Positions 42,567 through 56,117 are shown, counted from the stretch's first letter. The stretch is 64,000 nucleotides of DNA from Numida meleagris (GCF_002078875.1 NC_034421.1:6691935-6755934); one strand, 5' to 3'. The notes: generated by a model not told the origin, from the sequence alone. Program-made: numbers and translations.

Positions 42567-45500
42567 CTGGGAGAGAGGGAGAGCAGACAGCCCATTAACC
42601 AGGAGGCAGAGGTGGCACAGCTGGGCACAGGGTGAGCAGGGGAGGGTGACACGGCTGTTGGTAGGTTTTGTCCCTTCTCCCATAGGTTTTGCTGGCTACA
42701 GACCAGGGCCAGATGCAGCACGGGGCTGTGTGGGGCTGCCCCAAGCTCGTGGGCTGCTGCAGGCAGGAGGACTGAGGTCCAGGCAGAAGGGTGGCCATAC
42801 ACAGCATTTCAGGGCCAGGGAAAAGCTGCTCCTGCAAGCATCAAAACGCCCAAAGCAAATGGTAGCACAAGCTTCCCCCTGCTGGAGGCAAAATGCTACT
42901 CTGCCCGCCACCACAGCTGGCAGTGCTGTGCTGGCAGCCCCACAGCTGGCAGTGGGGTTTCCCTGGGTTTCCTTCCTGTTCCTTTATGGGCATGGTGCTG
43001 CCTTGCATTCTTGTGCTCTGGCCCATGCAGACCCCGCCTGACTACAACAAAAGGAGTAGGGGAATGGAGTCCCTTGCAGCAATCCAATTAACACAGCAAG
43101 GAGGGATGGAGTGAGATTTACATGAGATTTATCCACAAACGCCAGTCAGGCTTTTCAGTGAAAGTGCTCTTCCTTGTAACAGAGCAAGAACACTTCAAAG
43201 CCATGGGGACCTGGGGACAAGGGACACCTCCGAGCCTGGCTGTGGCACCATTCCTGGAGCCTCCAGGAGGAGGAGCGAGGCTGAAGGCCCAGCTGAGCTG
43301 CAGCCTTCTGGGGTGGGGGGCACAGCCCAGGGCTGTGCAGGCAGGGAAGGAGGAGTTGTGACCCCAGACCACGGGGTGCCCACGTCACCCAGCTGCAGCC
43401 ACCCCCATGTGCAGTGCAGCGAGCAGGCAGCAGTGTGCCCCTGCGCCTTGAGGAAATCATTCACTGAGGGCTGTGGGCAGAGCAGAGCAGTGGCTGCTCC
43501 TCTGCCTGGGAGCACAGCTGGGCACAGTGCTGCAGCACAGGCACAGCTCTGCGAGGGGCGATTTCAGGTGGGGAAGGAGAGAGCACCATGGAAGAGCTGC
43601 TGGGTCCTCGCTCATGCTGCAGGCTGCAATCCTTATCAGCACCTGGACACAATATTCAATTATACGGCACAAAGGGCTGTGTCAGCACACCGGGCACAGC
43701 GGGATGCTCGCCAGGTGCAGGCAGCGAGCAGCTGCTGCTGGCCCACTGCAGGGTCCACATGTGCCAGTGGCTCAGAGTGGGGTCCCAGCCTCCCCCCCAG
43801 GGCACCTTGCTCTGTCACCGAGGTCTCTCAGCACCCATAAGCACACTTTAAGGGGTGCAGAACTGGAGCTGGGGGGGCTGTACCCCCATACCTGGAGCAG
43901 CATGGTGCCCCCAGCCTCTGCCCCATTCAATCACTGCAGCACAGGACAGGTCTCACCGCAACGCAGGTAAAGCCAGTGCTGAGTAGCCAGAGCCTCTCCT
44001 GGCACGTAAAGCCCTGATTGAATTTTAAATCCCAGTCCGTGTGGCGCAGACAGGGCCAGGCGCATGCAGATGAGGCACCTGGGGATGGGGACCAGGCGCC
44101 GCCATCCCTACTCACGGAATGGGCTGTGCACTGACCCACATGGGCCCCACAGCTTCATCCCAGCTACCTGCCCCCTCCCTGTGTGTCCCATCCCTGCGGA
44201 GGGAGAGAGATGCATGGTGGATGGCACCAGGCACTGGGAGAAGTTTCTCCCTGCCCACACGGATGCTGCCAAGTTCTGTGCCCCCACTCCCTCCTGCGCT
44301 CCATCAGCCGCCAGACAGCCCAACAAGCCGTACATTTGCTAACAACAGCGCAGCCCGGGGCCGATGGATGATAGATAAGGAGGATGGCTTCTGAATAGCA
44401 ACAAATAGCAGTTCCCATCCATCAGGTTCACAGCATCTCCTCCTGGCACACTGTGTGACCAGGCGGCTGCAGGATGGGTGGGGGAACCACAGGGTCCCCA
44501 TGGCATGCAAAGGGCCAGAGGCCCCCAGCACACCCCGGCCACACCACTTGCCTCCTTCCCAAAAACCACACCACTAGAGCATGCCCCCCACGGCAGGGCA
44601 GCCCACACTCCTTAACACAGTTTTAAAACCCTCCAGCAACAAATCCCCATCGGTGCAGCCGGACCCCAGGGACATGGCAGCCCCACATCCCATCCCGGTT
44701 GCAGCAGAGTCCTCAGCACCGGAGCCGAGTGGGTGCCCGCCAGCCCAGGGCTGCCGCCAGGCTCCCCAACAAAGGTGCCATTCAGGCCCGGTGGAGAGGT
44801 GCCCAGGGCCGCTTCCGCTGCCCGCTGCCGCCCCAATGAGCTGCTCCCGGGAGAGGGGCCGAGCCGCCCTGCGAGATGCAAATCGCCCGCGGACAAAGGC
44901 AGCGGGCTGGCACACAACACTGGGTCCAGTCTTCAGCCCTGGCCCCAAGATGGGCCCCGCTCGCAGGACAGACAGATGGACAGACAGGCGAGTGGCAGCA
45001 GAGCCTGCCCTCTCCCACAGGCTGCTCCCAGTGAGGGTCTTCCCCAGGGGATCGACATTGCGGGGGGTGGCAGTGATGCCAAGGTGATGCCGATCCCCGC
45101 GCACTCGCTTTTGCAATGCCAGCTGGGATCAGCACAGGCTCATTTCCCAGCCAGCAGCTTCTAATTATCTCCTATTAAGACCCAAAGTGCCTTCTTTAAA
45201 ACCAAATCAGGGACTCAGCTCCCCGAGGATGCAGCAGCCCAGCCTCCAGCTGCAGGCAGGGAGCAGCAGCACCAGTGGCACGAGGGGCAGCTGCTGTCAC
45301 TCCTGTCCCCACCCAGCCCAGGGGTGCTGTGTCTGCACGCAGGGACATGCACAGTGACAGCCCAGTCCCCACACAGGGCCGTGCCATGCGGTGCCCAAGC
45401 TGCACCCCCAGCTCCGGCCAAAGCAGCGCCGGCTGAATGCTGAATAAACCAGAGCAGAGAAACTCTTCTCTCTGCACCTGCAGAAGAGGCTGCCACTGCC

Positions 45501-48011
45501 AAAATCTGTTTAGCACTTCAATAAATGCTCGTGCCAAGTGCTTAGTCAGTGACTTCCAGCCGCGCAGCGGTTTGACTTTTGTTAAAGCTCTGGCAGCAGC
45601 CGAGCACCCACCTCGCCCCGACAGGGCTGCAGCAACCGTGGACCCCAGCACGGATCCTCAGCTTCAGACAGCTGGGAGACAGCTCACACTGATGGGACAG
45701 CACCCTCAGATGGGCAGCTGGAAACTGAAGTGGCTGCTGGTGTCCCTGGGGGGAGCAACTAGGGGGCATCCCATGACTCCCGTGGTGCACCCCCAGGTGC
45801 TGCTGGCAGCCAGCAGCCCACTGGCACAGGGATGGATCACATGGGTGGTGGCTGGCAACCCTGCAGCCCCAGCCATGGCCCCAGATGGCAGGAGCCGGCG
45901 CAGCTCCATCTCCAATGGAGAACCAGCCTTGTACCTGCACCGGGGCCTTTACTGGACGGAGGTTTTGCACCAGCAGCAGGCACAGCAGGGCAGGCAGAGT
46001 CAACTAGGAGCACCAAGGCTCCCGAGGGGCTGTGAGCAAAACTCTTGAGGGCACATGGCCTCATAGCCCTGCAATTAAGCCCTTCCTGTAATGAAGATGC
46101 ATGCTTGCCCAGTATACATGGTGTGCTGGCTCCCAGTTGGAGATCCAGCCAACAGCACATCCTGGCACAGAGTATGGCAGAGTGGTGCAGGAAGTTTAGC
46201 ACTGCAGCTAGAGCATGACTGGGTGCACAGTGCTGCCAGGGGCCTGTGGCAGGATGGGTGCCTCAGGAGCAGGATGGCACCCCATGCACACTGCCAGATT
46301 TGCAGCCTCAGTCATGGCGTAGGATGCACGGCCTACTTGGAGGGGGCAAGACACAAGAGAGCTCATTAATGGCACAGAAGAACCAGGAAAACTCCAACTA
46401 ACGAGGGAGAGGAGAATGAGCAGAGAGCACTGCCAATTAAAAAGAGTGAACACAAAAGGCAATGGGCAGACGAGGAGGAGAGCACGGCTTTGCACGGCTG
46501 CTGAGCCTGCCACCACCTGCCTGGCATTTCACCTGCACCCAAGCAGCGATGGGGAGCACCAGGCACACAAAAGCACTCAGTGCTGCCCAGTGGCACGTCC
46601 TGTCCTTGGGACACCTCCATGTCCCCACAGATTGTCCTGCTGATGGATGTGCCATGCGGGAGCATGAAGCTCCCTGGGCCTGGCTCCCCACGCTCCCTCA
46701 CCCCATGGCCATGCTCCGTGCAGCAACATGGGGACTTGATAATGTGGGGCAGGGCAGGACCCTATCAGCAGCTCCAGGAGAAGGAACCACCTGCTCCTGG
46801 GATTCAGTGAGCCCGGCATGGCCGGACCATCTCCAGCCAGAGATTGCTGTGCACGCAGAGAGATGCAGACATCTGCCATAGACACCGACTATAAACAGAG
46901 TCTGCTGCGTGTAAACACCGCCTCGGGGAGCTAATCCCAGCTACTACTCTCATAAATGCCTTTACTTAAATGACGGGATCACAGCAGCTAAATGCATGCT
47001 TGGATTCAGAGCCCAGCGCACAGGAACCAACCCCATCCTCCCGACCCACGCGCTCCTGCAGGGCAGGATACGGCGAGCACAGCACGAGCAGCTGCACGTG
47101 CAGGGCCGGGTTTGCAGGGTGAGCTGTGCTGCCCAGCCCCGACACTTGGCCCTATGTCAACCGCACCCCAGTGCCACTGCTCTGGGCACCTCAGTGCTCC
47201 CTGCTCCCCCCGGGATGCGGTGGAGTGATCGCAGCGCTCCAGCTTGCAGGGAGCAGGTGTCTGCACCGAGCAGATGGCTCCAACCACCGCTACATCAACA
47301 TCCACCTAATGAGGGGGAAGCCGGGCTGCCCCTCAGCCGCCCCGCCTCGGTGGCCGCTAATGAGCCCAGGGTGATGGGGTGACCCCGCAGGTGCCCATTG
47401 CTCCATGTGCGCACCCCCTGCCTGGCCACATCCTGCCGGCACCACATCCCCATCTGGAGAGCACGGCAGTGATTTCAGAGGGTGCGGGGGGATCCTGCAG
47501 CAACATCGCTGCGAGCTGCCAGATGAAGGAAGCATCCAAAATAGCTGCTCTTAATTATATCCTTGCTGACGAGTGCCACACAAACAACGGGCGCTGAAAG
47601 CTGGCGTTGCACGAGGAGCCCTGGCAAGAACCGTCTGATTTGCTCTGTGTCACTGGGTCCCCACGGGCGCACACATGGGCAGAGTGTGTGGCTGCTCTTG
47701 TAGGGACCTCGCGGAGGTGCCAGGGCTGGGGCTGGCAAGGAGCGGGGAGGCTGCGCCCATGGAAGACCGCTCCTCAGTGCTGTCCGACAGCAAAGTGCGT
47801 GTTCTCCTGCAGCCAAGGTCGTGCCAAGCACCGAGCCCCGCGCTATGCTGAGATGCTAATGAAGCCATTATCGTCTTCAGATCAATGTTGACGGTATAAA
47901 TAATGCACCGGGAAGTTGGCAGACCGCTGGCGAGGCGCGACTGGAGCAGGGCTGCGTGGGAAGGGGTTGCCTGGGGCAAAGGGATGGTGGGGCTGGGATG
48001 GACACACATTG

Positions 48012-48184
48012 CAGCTGGGTGCTCGGTGCCCCTACAGCTGGATGACAACTGCCCTGCACATCTGCACATCTACTGCTCAACACAGCTGGACAACAACTGC
48101 CCGACACAGCTGGACACCCCAGCACCCATCACAGCGAGACAGCTGCCTGTCACAGCTGGATGGACATCCATGGCACCACAGCTG
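48012..48184. repeat. Imperfect tandem repeat with seven CAGCTG E-boxes
   Basis: CAGCTG occurs at 48012, 48035, 48083, 48107, 48140, 48153 and 48179 within 173 bp, mostly inside degenerate units resembling CACAGCTGGACAACAACTGCC. CAGCTG is a binding core of proneural and myogenic bHLH factors. The array arose by local duplication; regulatory use is inference. Confidence 0.8.
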
Positions 48185-51100
48185 GGTAACCACTGCCCAT
48201 CACAAACTGCTCCCCAAGCCCCTGGGTGCTCCACCAACATGTCACCAATCTCATGCTCATCTCAGTACAGTGACACGGCCCAGGGACAAGGCACAAGGTG
48301 CAGGAGGGCTGCGGCGGCCACAGAATGGTTCTCCTCCAGGGAAAAAGAGCCCCAGGGTGAGGCCGAGGGGCACTGTGGAGTTGTGGGCACTGATAGCTTC
48401 GGATGCCCGGCCGTCGCGCGGAGCCTTCCCCAGGGAGCCAAGAAATCTGCACTTCAAAATCAATAGGCCATGGCAGCCTGAGTCACGGTGCTGCAGCAGC
48501 GCAGGGCTGTCCCCTGGGGCCAGAATGAAGCAACTTAAATGCAGCTTTCAAGAGGCAGCGGGGACTCCTTTGTATTTTTTTTTTTTTTTTTATAAAAAGG
48601 AAACTTTCCGAACCAAAGGGAGGAAGGACGGGCTGTCCCTCCGGGCTGCCAGGGATGGCACCAATGGGGAAGGACGGCACGCAGGGAGAGCCAGGCGCTC
48701 GGGAGCATGGGAGCACCGAGCGCAGAGCCAGTGGCTGGGGCCAGAACCACCACCTTGACCACAGCCCCCAGCAAAACCCAACGAAATCCGGGACCCTACA
48801 CAAGACCCCACACTGCCCACCAGCACCAGCTTGTGCTCACCAGTGGCCCCACCAGCATCCCTGCTGCCACGCATCACTGGGCCCTATCCTCACCCGACCT
48901 CTGCCACGTGCCAGGAAGCCCGGCTGAACCACACACCGCGGTCACTTTCATTGCCCCCCAGTCACTCCGTGTGGCTGCAGCCATGGGGACAGCAGCAGGG
49001 AGGTGGCACTGGCACTGCTGGGGCAGCACAGGGCTCAGCACTGCCAGCCCCGCGCCAGCCGCACGCCCACCCCCAGCTCCGCTCAAATCCCTGCTGGTGC
49101 CGTTTTCATGGAGCCTTAATTGAAATCCATTCTCCCAGCTCCAGGGTGATGTTAAACAGGTAATTTTCAGTAATCACACCGGCTGGAAGGAGTTACCGCC
49201 AACATGCCGAAGCTGCCACGCGGCGCGGGACTGGAGGGCACACACAGGTCAGGGAGGGGGAGGCAGAGATGGGGAAGGCACTGGCGCTGCATGGGACAGA
49301 CACAGTCCTGCCTGGCCCCATCCACGTCCCCACAACTTCACCCAGCCCTCACTCCCTTCCCAAGGGTGGGGAGAACCGGGAGCCCCACTGGGCAGCAGGA
49401 GGGGACTGGCAGCTTTGTGCACTTTAAAGCATCGTTAGAAAGGAGCGGTCGCTTTCACCTGGCCTCCTACCATCCAGCTGTGGGCATCGCTGGGAAGCAG
49501 TGGGGAGCTCCCCATGCACACAGCAGCACCCGTACTCGTGCATGCAGAGAGCACTGCCACGGGACCACGACCTGAGCTCCCAGACCACGCACTGATACAT
49601 CAGCTCCAGGGTCTGCACCAAACACAGCACCCACAGTGCCATCGTTTGTCCCTGTCCACGCATCACCGCAGACCGCTCTGTGCCCACTGCACAGCATGGG
49701 GATGCACAGCTGAGCTGCAACAGGGGCACGCTGCTCCCAATGATCTCACAGCTCTGCAGGGCACAGGCAGGGCTCAAGGACTGCTCCCCAGAATCCCCAC
49801 AGCAGCAGCACATACTGCAGGGAGTTGGTTTGGGAGCTGGGGTGCAAGGGCTCAATGATAAAACTACGGGGTTTGAGAATGCTGGAGTGGAGAGAGCCGG
49901 AAGAAGAGCTGCTGCCAAGCAGCACGGAGCTGCAAGGAGCATGCCATAAACAGCCCAGCTGCAATGCAGGAGCCAGGCAGGTGCTGCTTTGTGCACGCCA
50001 GCAGCAGTGGAACAAGACCTCTGTGGGCCTCGGTGAGGAGGCGGCGTGAGCCGGGCCCCCGACAGCCACATCTGGAAGGGATCAGCCGGCGGCTGCTTCT
50101 GCTGCCGAGAGCCGGCCCCAGCACTGAGCCCCACGCCAGGCCGGGGCCACAGGCATGCAGAACACATGGCTGCAAGGGGAGAGCACACAGGCACACGCTC
50201 GCACACTGCACACGGATGCATACAGATGCACAAGGGTATGTGATGCACATGGATTCTGATGAGCACATGCATGCATGCACACGGGCAGAGCCGAGCCAAT
50301 GCAGAACAGCCAGTTGCAGGCACGATGCTCAGAACGGCAGCACCCACTGTGGCTACACGCTGACCCCAACCTACTCCGTCTCCAACTGATTAGGGCCCAC
50401 GCATGGCACAGCACTGGGATCCCAGCAGCCCACAGTACCCCGATCCCCACAATAGGGACAGCTGTCACCACGCAGCACAGTGACCTTGCTGGCAGAGCCC
50501 AAGGAGAGGCCGATCCCCGCAGCCCTGCACTCCCCTGGCCACGCAGCTCGCACCGGGCACAGCACCCATCCGTCACAGTGCCATAGCAGCAGGCTGTGCA
50601 GGGATGGTGCTGCATCCCTGCCTTCCCATTTTTCAGGCTGATTGCTCCTGTCGCTGCAGAGCCTGGTGTTAAACACCTCATTTTCTACTCCCATATTGAG
50701 TTGGAAAATACTATTAACATTTCATTACAGCTTAAAGATCCCTCTCAGCCTGGCACGAGAGCTGACCTGTCGGCAGCACCACTCCCTGCCCGGGCATGCT
50801 GTGCTGTCCTGCACATGTACCTGCTGCAGGACGGGACAGTGACCAGGCAGAGGCAGCTGTTGATGCAGCACATCAGCTCGGTGACTGGCCCAACACAGCA
50901 CATCCCTCTGGAGTAATGGGACAAAGCAGGGACAGAGCAACAGAGCAGCAGCATCGGAGCAGAGCACAAGCAGGTTTTGACTCCCAGCCTCCTTCCCTTG
51001 CCGGCAGGAGCCTGGCCCAGCAGTAATGCAGACCGACCATTAAACATCAGCAGATCCATTCTTTAACGCTCTCCCTACGGTGCTTTGAAGACTCATGAAA

Positions 51101-52379
51101 GGCACCTTTAATTTTCCTGCATGGCAAGGCAGGCACAGAGCAGGTTTATGGCAAGCGTTCAGCAGAAGGGGCAGCAGCCCCTGGGACTCACAGTGCTCCC
51201 ACACCCACACCTACAGGAGCAACGTGGCAGCTAAGACATGGGCACAGCCCCAGGCATCACGACCCTACACAGCACACCCCACAGCTCCTGCCTGCCACGT
51301 GCTGGGGACAGCCACATCCATGGGCATCGCCGCTGCCGGGTCACACAGTGGGGCCCCACAGGCACAGGGGAGCAGAAAGGGCTGGTGGCACCCAGGCTCA
51401 CAGATCCATGGAGGGGATCACAGCCTTTCCCAGCGCCTGCGAGGGGAAGGGAAGGGTTAAAGGCAGAGCAGCCAGAGCAGGAGAGAGCCAGACGCCAGGC
51501 TGGCTACGGGAAACCGCATGGCGGCTGTGGAGGGGGAGTTGGGGCTGCATGCAGCACCCGGCCCCATGGCACTGCCACAACCCTGAGAACTTCATGGTAT
51601 TGCCAGGACCCCAAGCTCTTGGTGGCATTGTCAGGACCTCAAGCCACTGGTGGCCAGCCTGGTCCTGGCATGCCCAGAGCTTTGCCCCACCACTGAGCAC
51701 TGTGCTCTGGGGAGCGCACAGTACGAGGTCCCTGCAAGGGAACCACCCCAAGAATCCCAGCACAAGAGGCCGCCTGCCTGCCACAAAGGGCTAATTGGTG
51801 TCACACCAGGTGAATTCAGGGCTGCACAAGGAAATCCAGGCCAGCACGGGAGCCTGGGGCTGGGAGCGGGGTGCTGGCCCACATTCCCTGCTGCCTAGGC
51901 CCTGCAGCAGGCCCCAAAACAGGAGCGGGAAGGGAGGGCTCACGCCGGCAGCTTTGGCCCGGCCAAAGAGAGATGCAAGAAAATATAAAATAAATACATG
52001 TCACCCCGAGCTGAGTAATAATCCCCCTCTGGAATGAAACTTGGCGCACGCCGGCGTGCTCCCGGCTGCCAAGTCCCTGCTCGGAGCGAGGCTTCACACG
52101 CGGTTATAAACCCTGAAAAGAAGTTTATAAGGGAAGCACTGACACCTCGTTAAGTACTGCAGCAGCAGGAGCCAACCCCGGCCCCTGTGCTGCGGGTGGG
52201 CATCTCCCCGTGGTCCGTAACACATGCAGAGGGCAGCATCCCATGTGGCTGTCCCCACAGCACGCAGGGAATGTGCAGCAGGAGCTACAAGCAGTGGCCG
52301 TGGATGGGGAAGTTTCCTGCGCTGCCGGAGGGAACGGGGCGGCTCTGGCAGCCGCCGGCCACGCGCACCCTGTGCATTG

Positions 52380-52530
52380 CACCACAATTGGATTTGCAGT
52401 TGCCCTGCCTTTTACTGCATGGAAATTGAATTGTAAAATGTCAAAGACATTTCCTAACTGCGCCATATTAGCCTGGTTTTATTAAATACTGTTATCAGAG
52501 GAGATTATTAACGCAATCAAATGCGGGCAA
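52380..52530. promoter_or_regulatory. AT-rich island, candidate noncoding regulatory element
   Basis: About 150 bp of AT-rich, low-repeat DNA stands out from the GC-rich intron. It contains ATTGGAT, TTGAATTGTAAA, a CArG-like CCATATTAGC, TTATTAAATAC and ATTATTAACGC. It ends just before a poly(A) run. No frame or RNA signature was found. It may be a conserved enhancer of the neuronal gene CASKIN1, but conservation could not be tested. Confidence 0.35.
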
Positions 52531-53689
52531 AAAAAAAAAAAAAAAAGCGGAATTAACTGGCCGCCTCTCAGGATGCACCAGAGGGCAGGAAGTTGGGCCC
52601 TGGGCATGGCAGACCCCTGTGGGGACCCCACGTGCCCCGAGGGGTCCAGTTCCCACCTCCTGACTCTGGCTTCCACCCGCTGACCCCTTCACGTGGGACC
52701 AGAAGGTGAGGCAGAGTTATGCCTGGAGGCGCACAGTGCCACAGGAAGGCAGTGCCCAATGTGGGGCAGCCACGGGGTGCTCGCTGAGCCCCAGCTGCCT
52801 CCTGCTCCCAGCATCTGCCCGCGCTGCTTGCTGCCCCTCGCATCAACCTGCACGGAGTTGCCCAGCTCCTACCCCAGCTGCTTCACTCGCGGTCCCACCG
52901 GTGCCATGCAGGGCCTGGTGCAAAGTGCGGGTGGTAACATGGTCACGCAGCTCTCCAGGACAGAGGCACTCCGAGAGCTGCCCATGCCCCAGGGCAGTGG
53001 GGTCAGGCTGGGCTGGGCCACCTGGCAAAGAGGTGCGAGGGGTGCTGAGCCTTGTGCCCATCTCCTGAGCCTGGCCCCAGGTGTTCTGGAGAGAGGGACC
53101 CAGAGCACACAGGAAAGTGAGCCAGGACATCTCCTGTGTCACACAAACCTGCTGCATGTAGAAGTGCTTTGCAGAACCCCCAACCCAGCGGATGGGAGAA
53201 GCCGGGGCAGAGGGGCTCATCCTGCAGCTCCAGGGAGGGGCCCTACAGAAGCCATTTCCAAAGCAGATGAGCCACCTGTGGCAGCAGCCTCATGGAGACG
53301 GAGCCCACCTGCCCAAAATGCCACTGCATTTTGGCTGCACTGGTCCCCTGCACCAGTGCTACACAGCCCATCTCCTGGTGCCCAGTGCCCCAGGACAGAG
53401 ATGCAACAGCAGGACAGAGCTGGCTGGGGACCCCTCGGGCCCCCATCCCACCCCACAGTGCCCAAGCTGCGGACAGAGGCGAAAACGCCAAGTCATGACA
53501 ATTCTTCGAGGTAGCACCGGGGAGGAGGGGACAGGGAGGGAACGGTTTGCTGCCAAATCCCTGCATCTGATTTGCGTAACTTTCAGACAACCTCATCAAT
53601 TATGGATGCCCGGGAAGCGAGCGCGGTGCGCGCTGCGGCCGGCACGGGCCCCACAAACTCTTACTCCACTCTGCTAAATTGGGCCCCAC

Positions 53690-53703
53690 GTCACCATGGC
53701 AAC
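53690..53703. promoter_or_regulatory. RFX X-box palindrome
   Basis: GTCACCATGGCAAC fits the RFX consensus GTNRCC(N0-3)RGYAAC with both half-sites perfect and a two-base spacer. RFX factors act in ciliated cells and neurons. It lies in an AT-rich island in CASKIN1 intron 1, about 1.7 kb from the likely promoter. Confidence 0.5.
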
Positions 53704-53905
53704 CCGTGTGAATTCACGCAGGGATTTTTAAAATCTCATTTATTAAACCCCCACATGAATAGGATATTATCCAGATAACAGAGCTAGAGTTACAAATCTT
53801 CCTGGTGCCGAAGAGCGCGGGGAGCGCCCGAGGTGCGCGTGGGAGCTGCACGTGGAGGGGACGGGCGACATGGGACACCCTGTGGTGCTCTGCACCCACC
53901 CCCTC

Positions 53906-53960
53906 NNNNNNNNNNNNNNNNNNNNNNNNNNNNNNNNNNNNNNNNNNNNNNNNNNNNNNN
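53906..53960. other. Assembly gap (55 N)
   Basis: Unknown bases in CASKIN1 intron 1, flanked by C-rich DNA on the left and a GCTCCTCCAG segment on the right. Confidence 0.95.
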
Positions 53961-55269
53961 GCTCCTCCAGCCCTGCTGCAGGGCTGCTCGTGTGCCCCCA
54001 TGCCAGGAACACGGCACGACAGGTCGGGTTCTATGAGGAGCAGGAGTCACGGAACCAGGGGCTCCGGCACAGCTGGAAGCGTGCAGCTCGGCTGGGCATG
54101 GGGCAGGAGGGGGTTTGGTCTCATGGGATGCCCCTTGTCTCCTCCCTGTGAGCTCAGCACACGGCGCACCTCCAGTCCCCACAGCCACCCCAGCCCATGG
54201 GCTCTGCAGTGGGAGATGCAGCAGGGCTGGGGAGAGATGAATGCGATGCAGAAGGAGGTGGTGGCACTCCGGCACCGCTGCCCGTTGCCACAGCAACGCC
54301 AGCTGGGCACCCAGGCCATGGGGTTTGAGAGGGGAGTATGGGGACAGTGCTGTGGGCCACGCGCGGTCCCATCACCACACACCACTCTGAGGCCATGGAA
54401 TCAGCAGCACCTGAAGTGGGGTGGGGATAAACAAGGCTCACAGCTGGAGCTCGTTCCCTCCCCACACAGGCCCTCAGCATTGACAGCAACAGTATAGATG
54501 TGGGAGATACCACAACGGTCTTGTGTGGCACCTGGGCACAGGGGGCCCTGAGCTGGCCCTGTACAGCTATGGACACGGGGTCACAGTCGCTGCCCTGCAT
54601 GGCACCAAGGGGACACGAGGGCCACCACACCAGCCCTGCTCAGCACCAGGACATAGAGAGCACCACAGTGCCCTGCTCAAGCTGAAATCCCACTGTGCAA
54701 AAGGGGAAAGCGCACGGCCCTACGTGGGCACTGGGACCACGGGGTGCCCACATTTGGGGGGCACTGGGAGGGAAGGACGCAGGGCGCAGCGGCAGTGGGG
54801 CTGTGTGCTGTGGTCCCGTGCTCAGGGACAGCCCCCAGCCCCGCACACCAGGCCTGAAACCTGCGGCTGCATCAGCGCCATGAATAATTCAGTCCCGCGT
54901 GAAACGCCTCAACAGAGCAGTGCACACCGAGCAGAGACTCCGGGAGCTACACACACGTACACAGCGAGACACGGCTACACCCCCGCACGCGGACACACGC
55001 GTTGCTGTGCACGCACCGAGGTGTGCAAAGCCCCGACGCAGAGCTGCACGCAGGGAGATACCCGGGGAGATGCATCCAAACACCCCCACACAGAGAAAAC
55101 ACCAACACAGACGCATCCCAACACACATATGCCAGGGCACACACCGGCGCACAAACACAGACACGCACCCAAACACAGGCACACATGCACACCCGGGCAC
55201 GCACGTACACGAGCACAGCTGCACACATGTAGGCACACGCAGATGTGTGCAGGCACTGGCAGTCCTGGT

Positions 55270-55291
55270 GCACACACACACACACACACAC
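55270..55291. repeat. Short CA microsatellite in an ACAC-rich stretch
   Basis: About eleven CA units follow 300 bp of interspersed CACACG/ACACAC words (54945-55260). The whole stretch is low complexity, and the long frames that cross it are not credible genes. Confidence 0.85.
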
Positions 55292-55453
55292 GCACTCGGA
55301 TGCACAGACGCCCCCAGCCCTGCCCTGGAGCCGCAGCCCCTCGCCCTTCCCGATCCCCGCAGGCTGCTCCCGAGCACAGGACAAGGGCAGCCCGGCCGCT
55401 GCCCGCTTGCCCCAGGCGTGCCGGAGCCGCTGCGGGGCTGTACCGGGACCGCA

Positions 55454-56014
55454 NNNNNNNNNNNNNNNNNNNNNNNNNNNNNNNNNNNNNNNNNNNNNNN
55501 NNNNNNNNNNNNNNNNNNNNNNNNNNNNNNNNNNNNNNNNNNNNNNNNNNNNNNNNNNNNNNNNNNNNNNNNNNNNNNNNNNNNNNNNNNNNNNNNNNNN
55601 NNNNNNNNNNNNNNNNNNNNNNNNNNNNNNNNNNNNNNNNNNNNNNNNNNNNNNNNNNNNNNNNNNNNNNNNNNNNNNNNNNNNNNNNNNNNNNNNNNNN
55701 NNNNNNNNNNNNNNNNNNNNNNNNNNNNNNNNNNNNNNNNNNNNNNNNNNNNNNNNNNNNNNNNNNNNNNNNNNNNNNNNNNNNNNNNNNNNNNNNNNNN
55801 NNNNNNNNNNNNNNNNNNNNNNNNNNNNNNNNNNNNNNNNNNNNNNNNNNNNNNNNNNNNNNNNNNNNNNNNNNNNNNNNNNNNNNNNNNNNNNNNNNNN
55901 NNNNNNNNNNNNNNNNNNNNNNNNNNNNNNNNNNNNNNNNNNNNNNNNNNNNNNNNNNNNNNNNNNNNNNNNNNNNNNNNNNNNNNNNNNNNNNNNNNNN
56001 NNNNNNNNNNNNNN
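55454..56014. other. Assembly gap (561 N), probable site of CASKIN1 exon 1
   Basis: The gap is bounded by CpG-rich DNA on both sides, unlike the rest of the 13-kb intron. The right flank reads on the minus strand as a GC- and pyrimidine-rich leader. The missing piece of CASKIN1 is about 30 codons, which easily fits here. Placement is inferred from position and composition. Confidence 0.6.
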
Positions 56015-56117
56015 ACCGGGGCGACCCCGGGGGCGATGCGGGAGGAGAGGGGAGAGCCCCGGGAGGGGCCGCACGGAGGAGCGGGGCCGCCCCAAGCGCG
56101 CGGGGAGGGGTCTGGGC

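Larger units (their letters stand above)
42567..55453 (-). other. CASKIN1: CASKIN1 intron 1 (about 13 kb), no coding exon recognised
   Basis: The exon at 42515-42566 starts in phase needing one preceding base, so an upstream coding exon must exist. I could not find a frame for the expected N-terminal ankyrin-cap sequence in this stretch. The DNA is mostly GC-rich with short AT-rich islands around 45160, 47550, 47860, 49120, 50690, 52380-52530 and 53570-53800, some holding TAAT cores. It also contains an E-box array (48012-48184), an RFX X-box (53690-53703), a poly(A) run near 52530 and a 55-base gap (53906-53960). The islands are plausible enhancers, inferred only. Confidence 0.6.
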
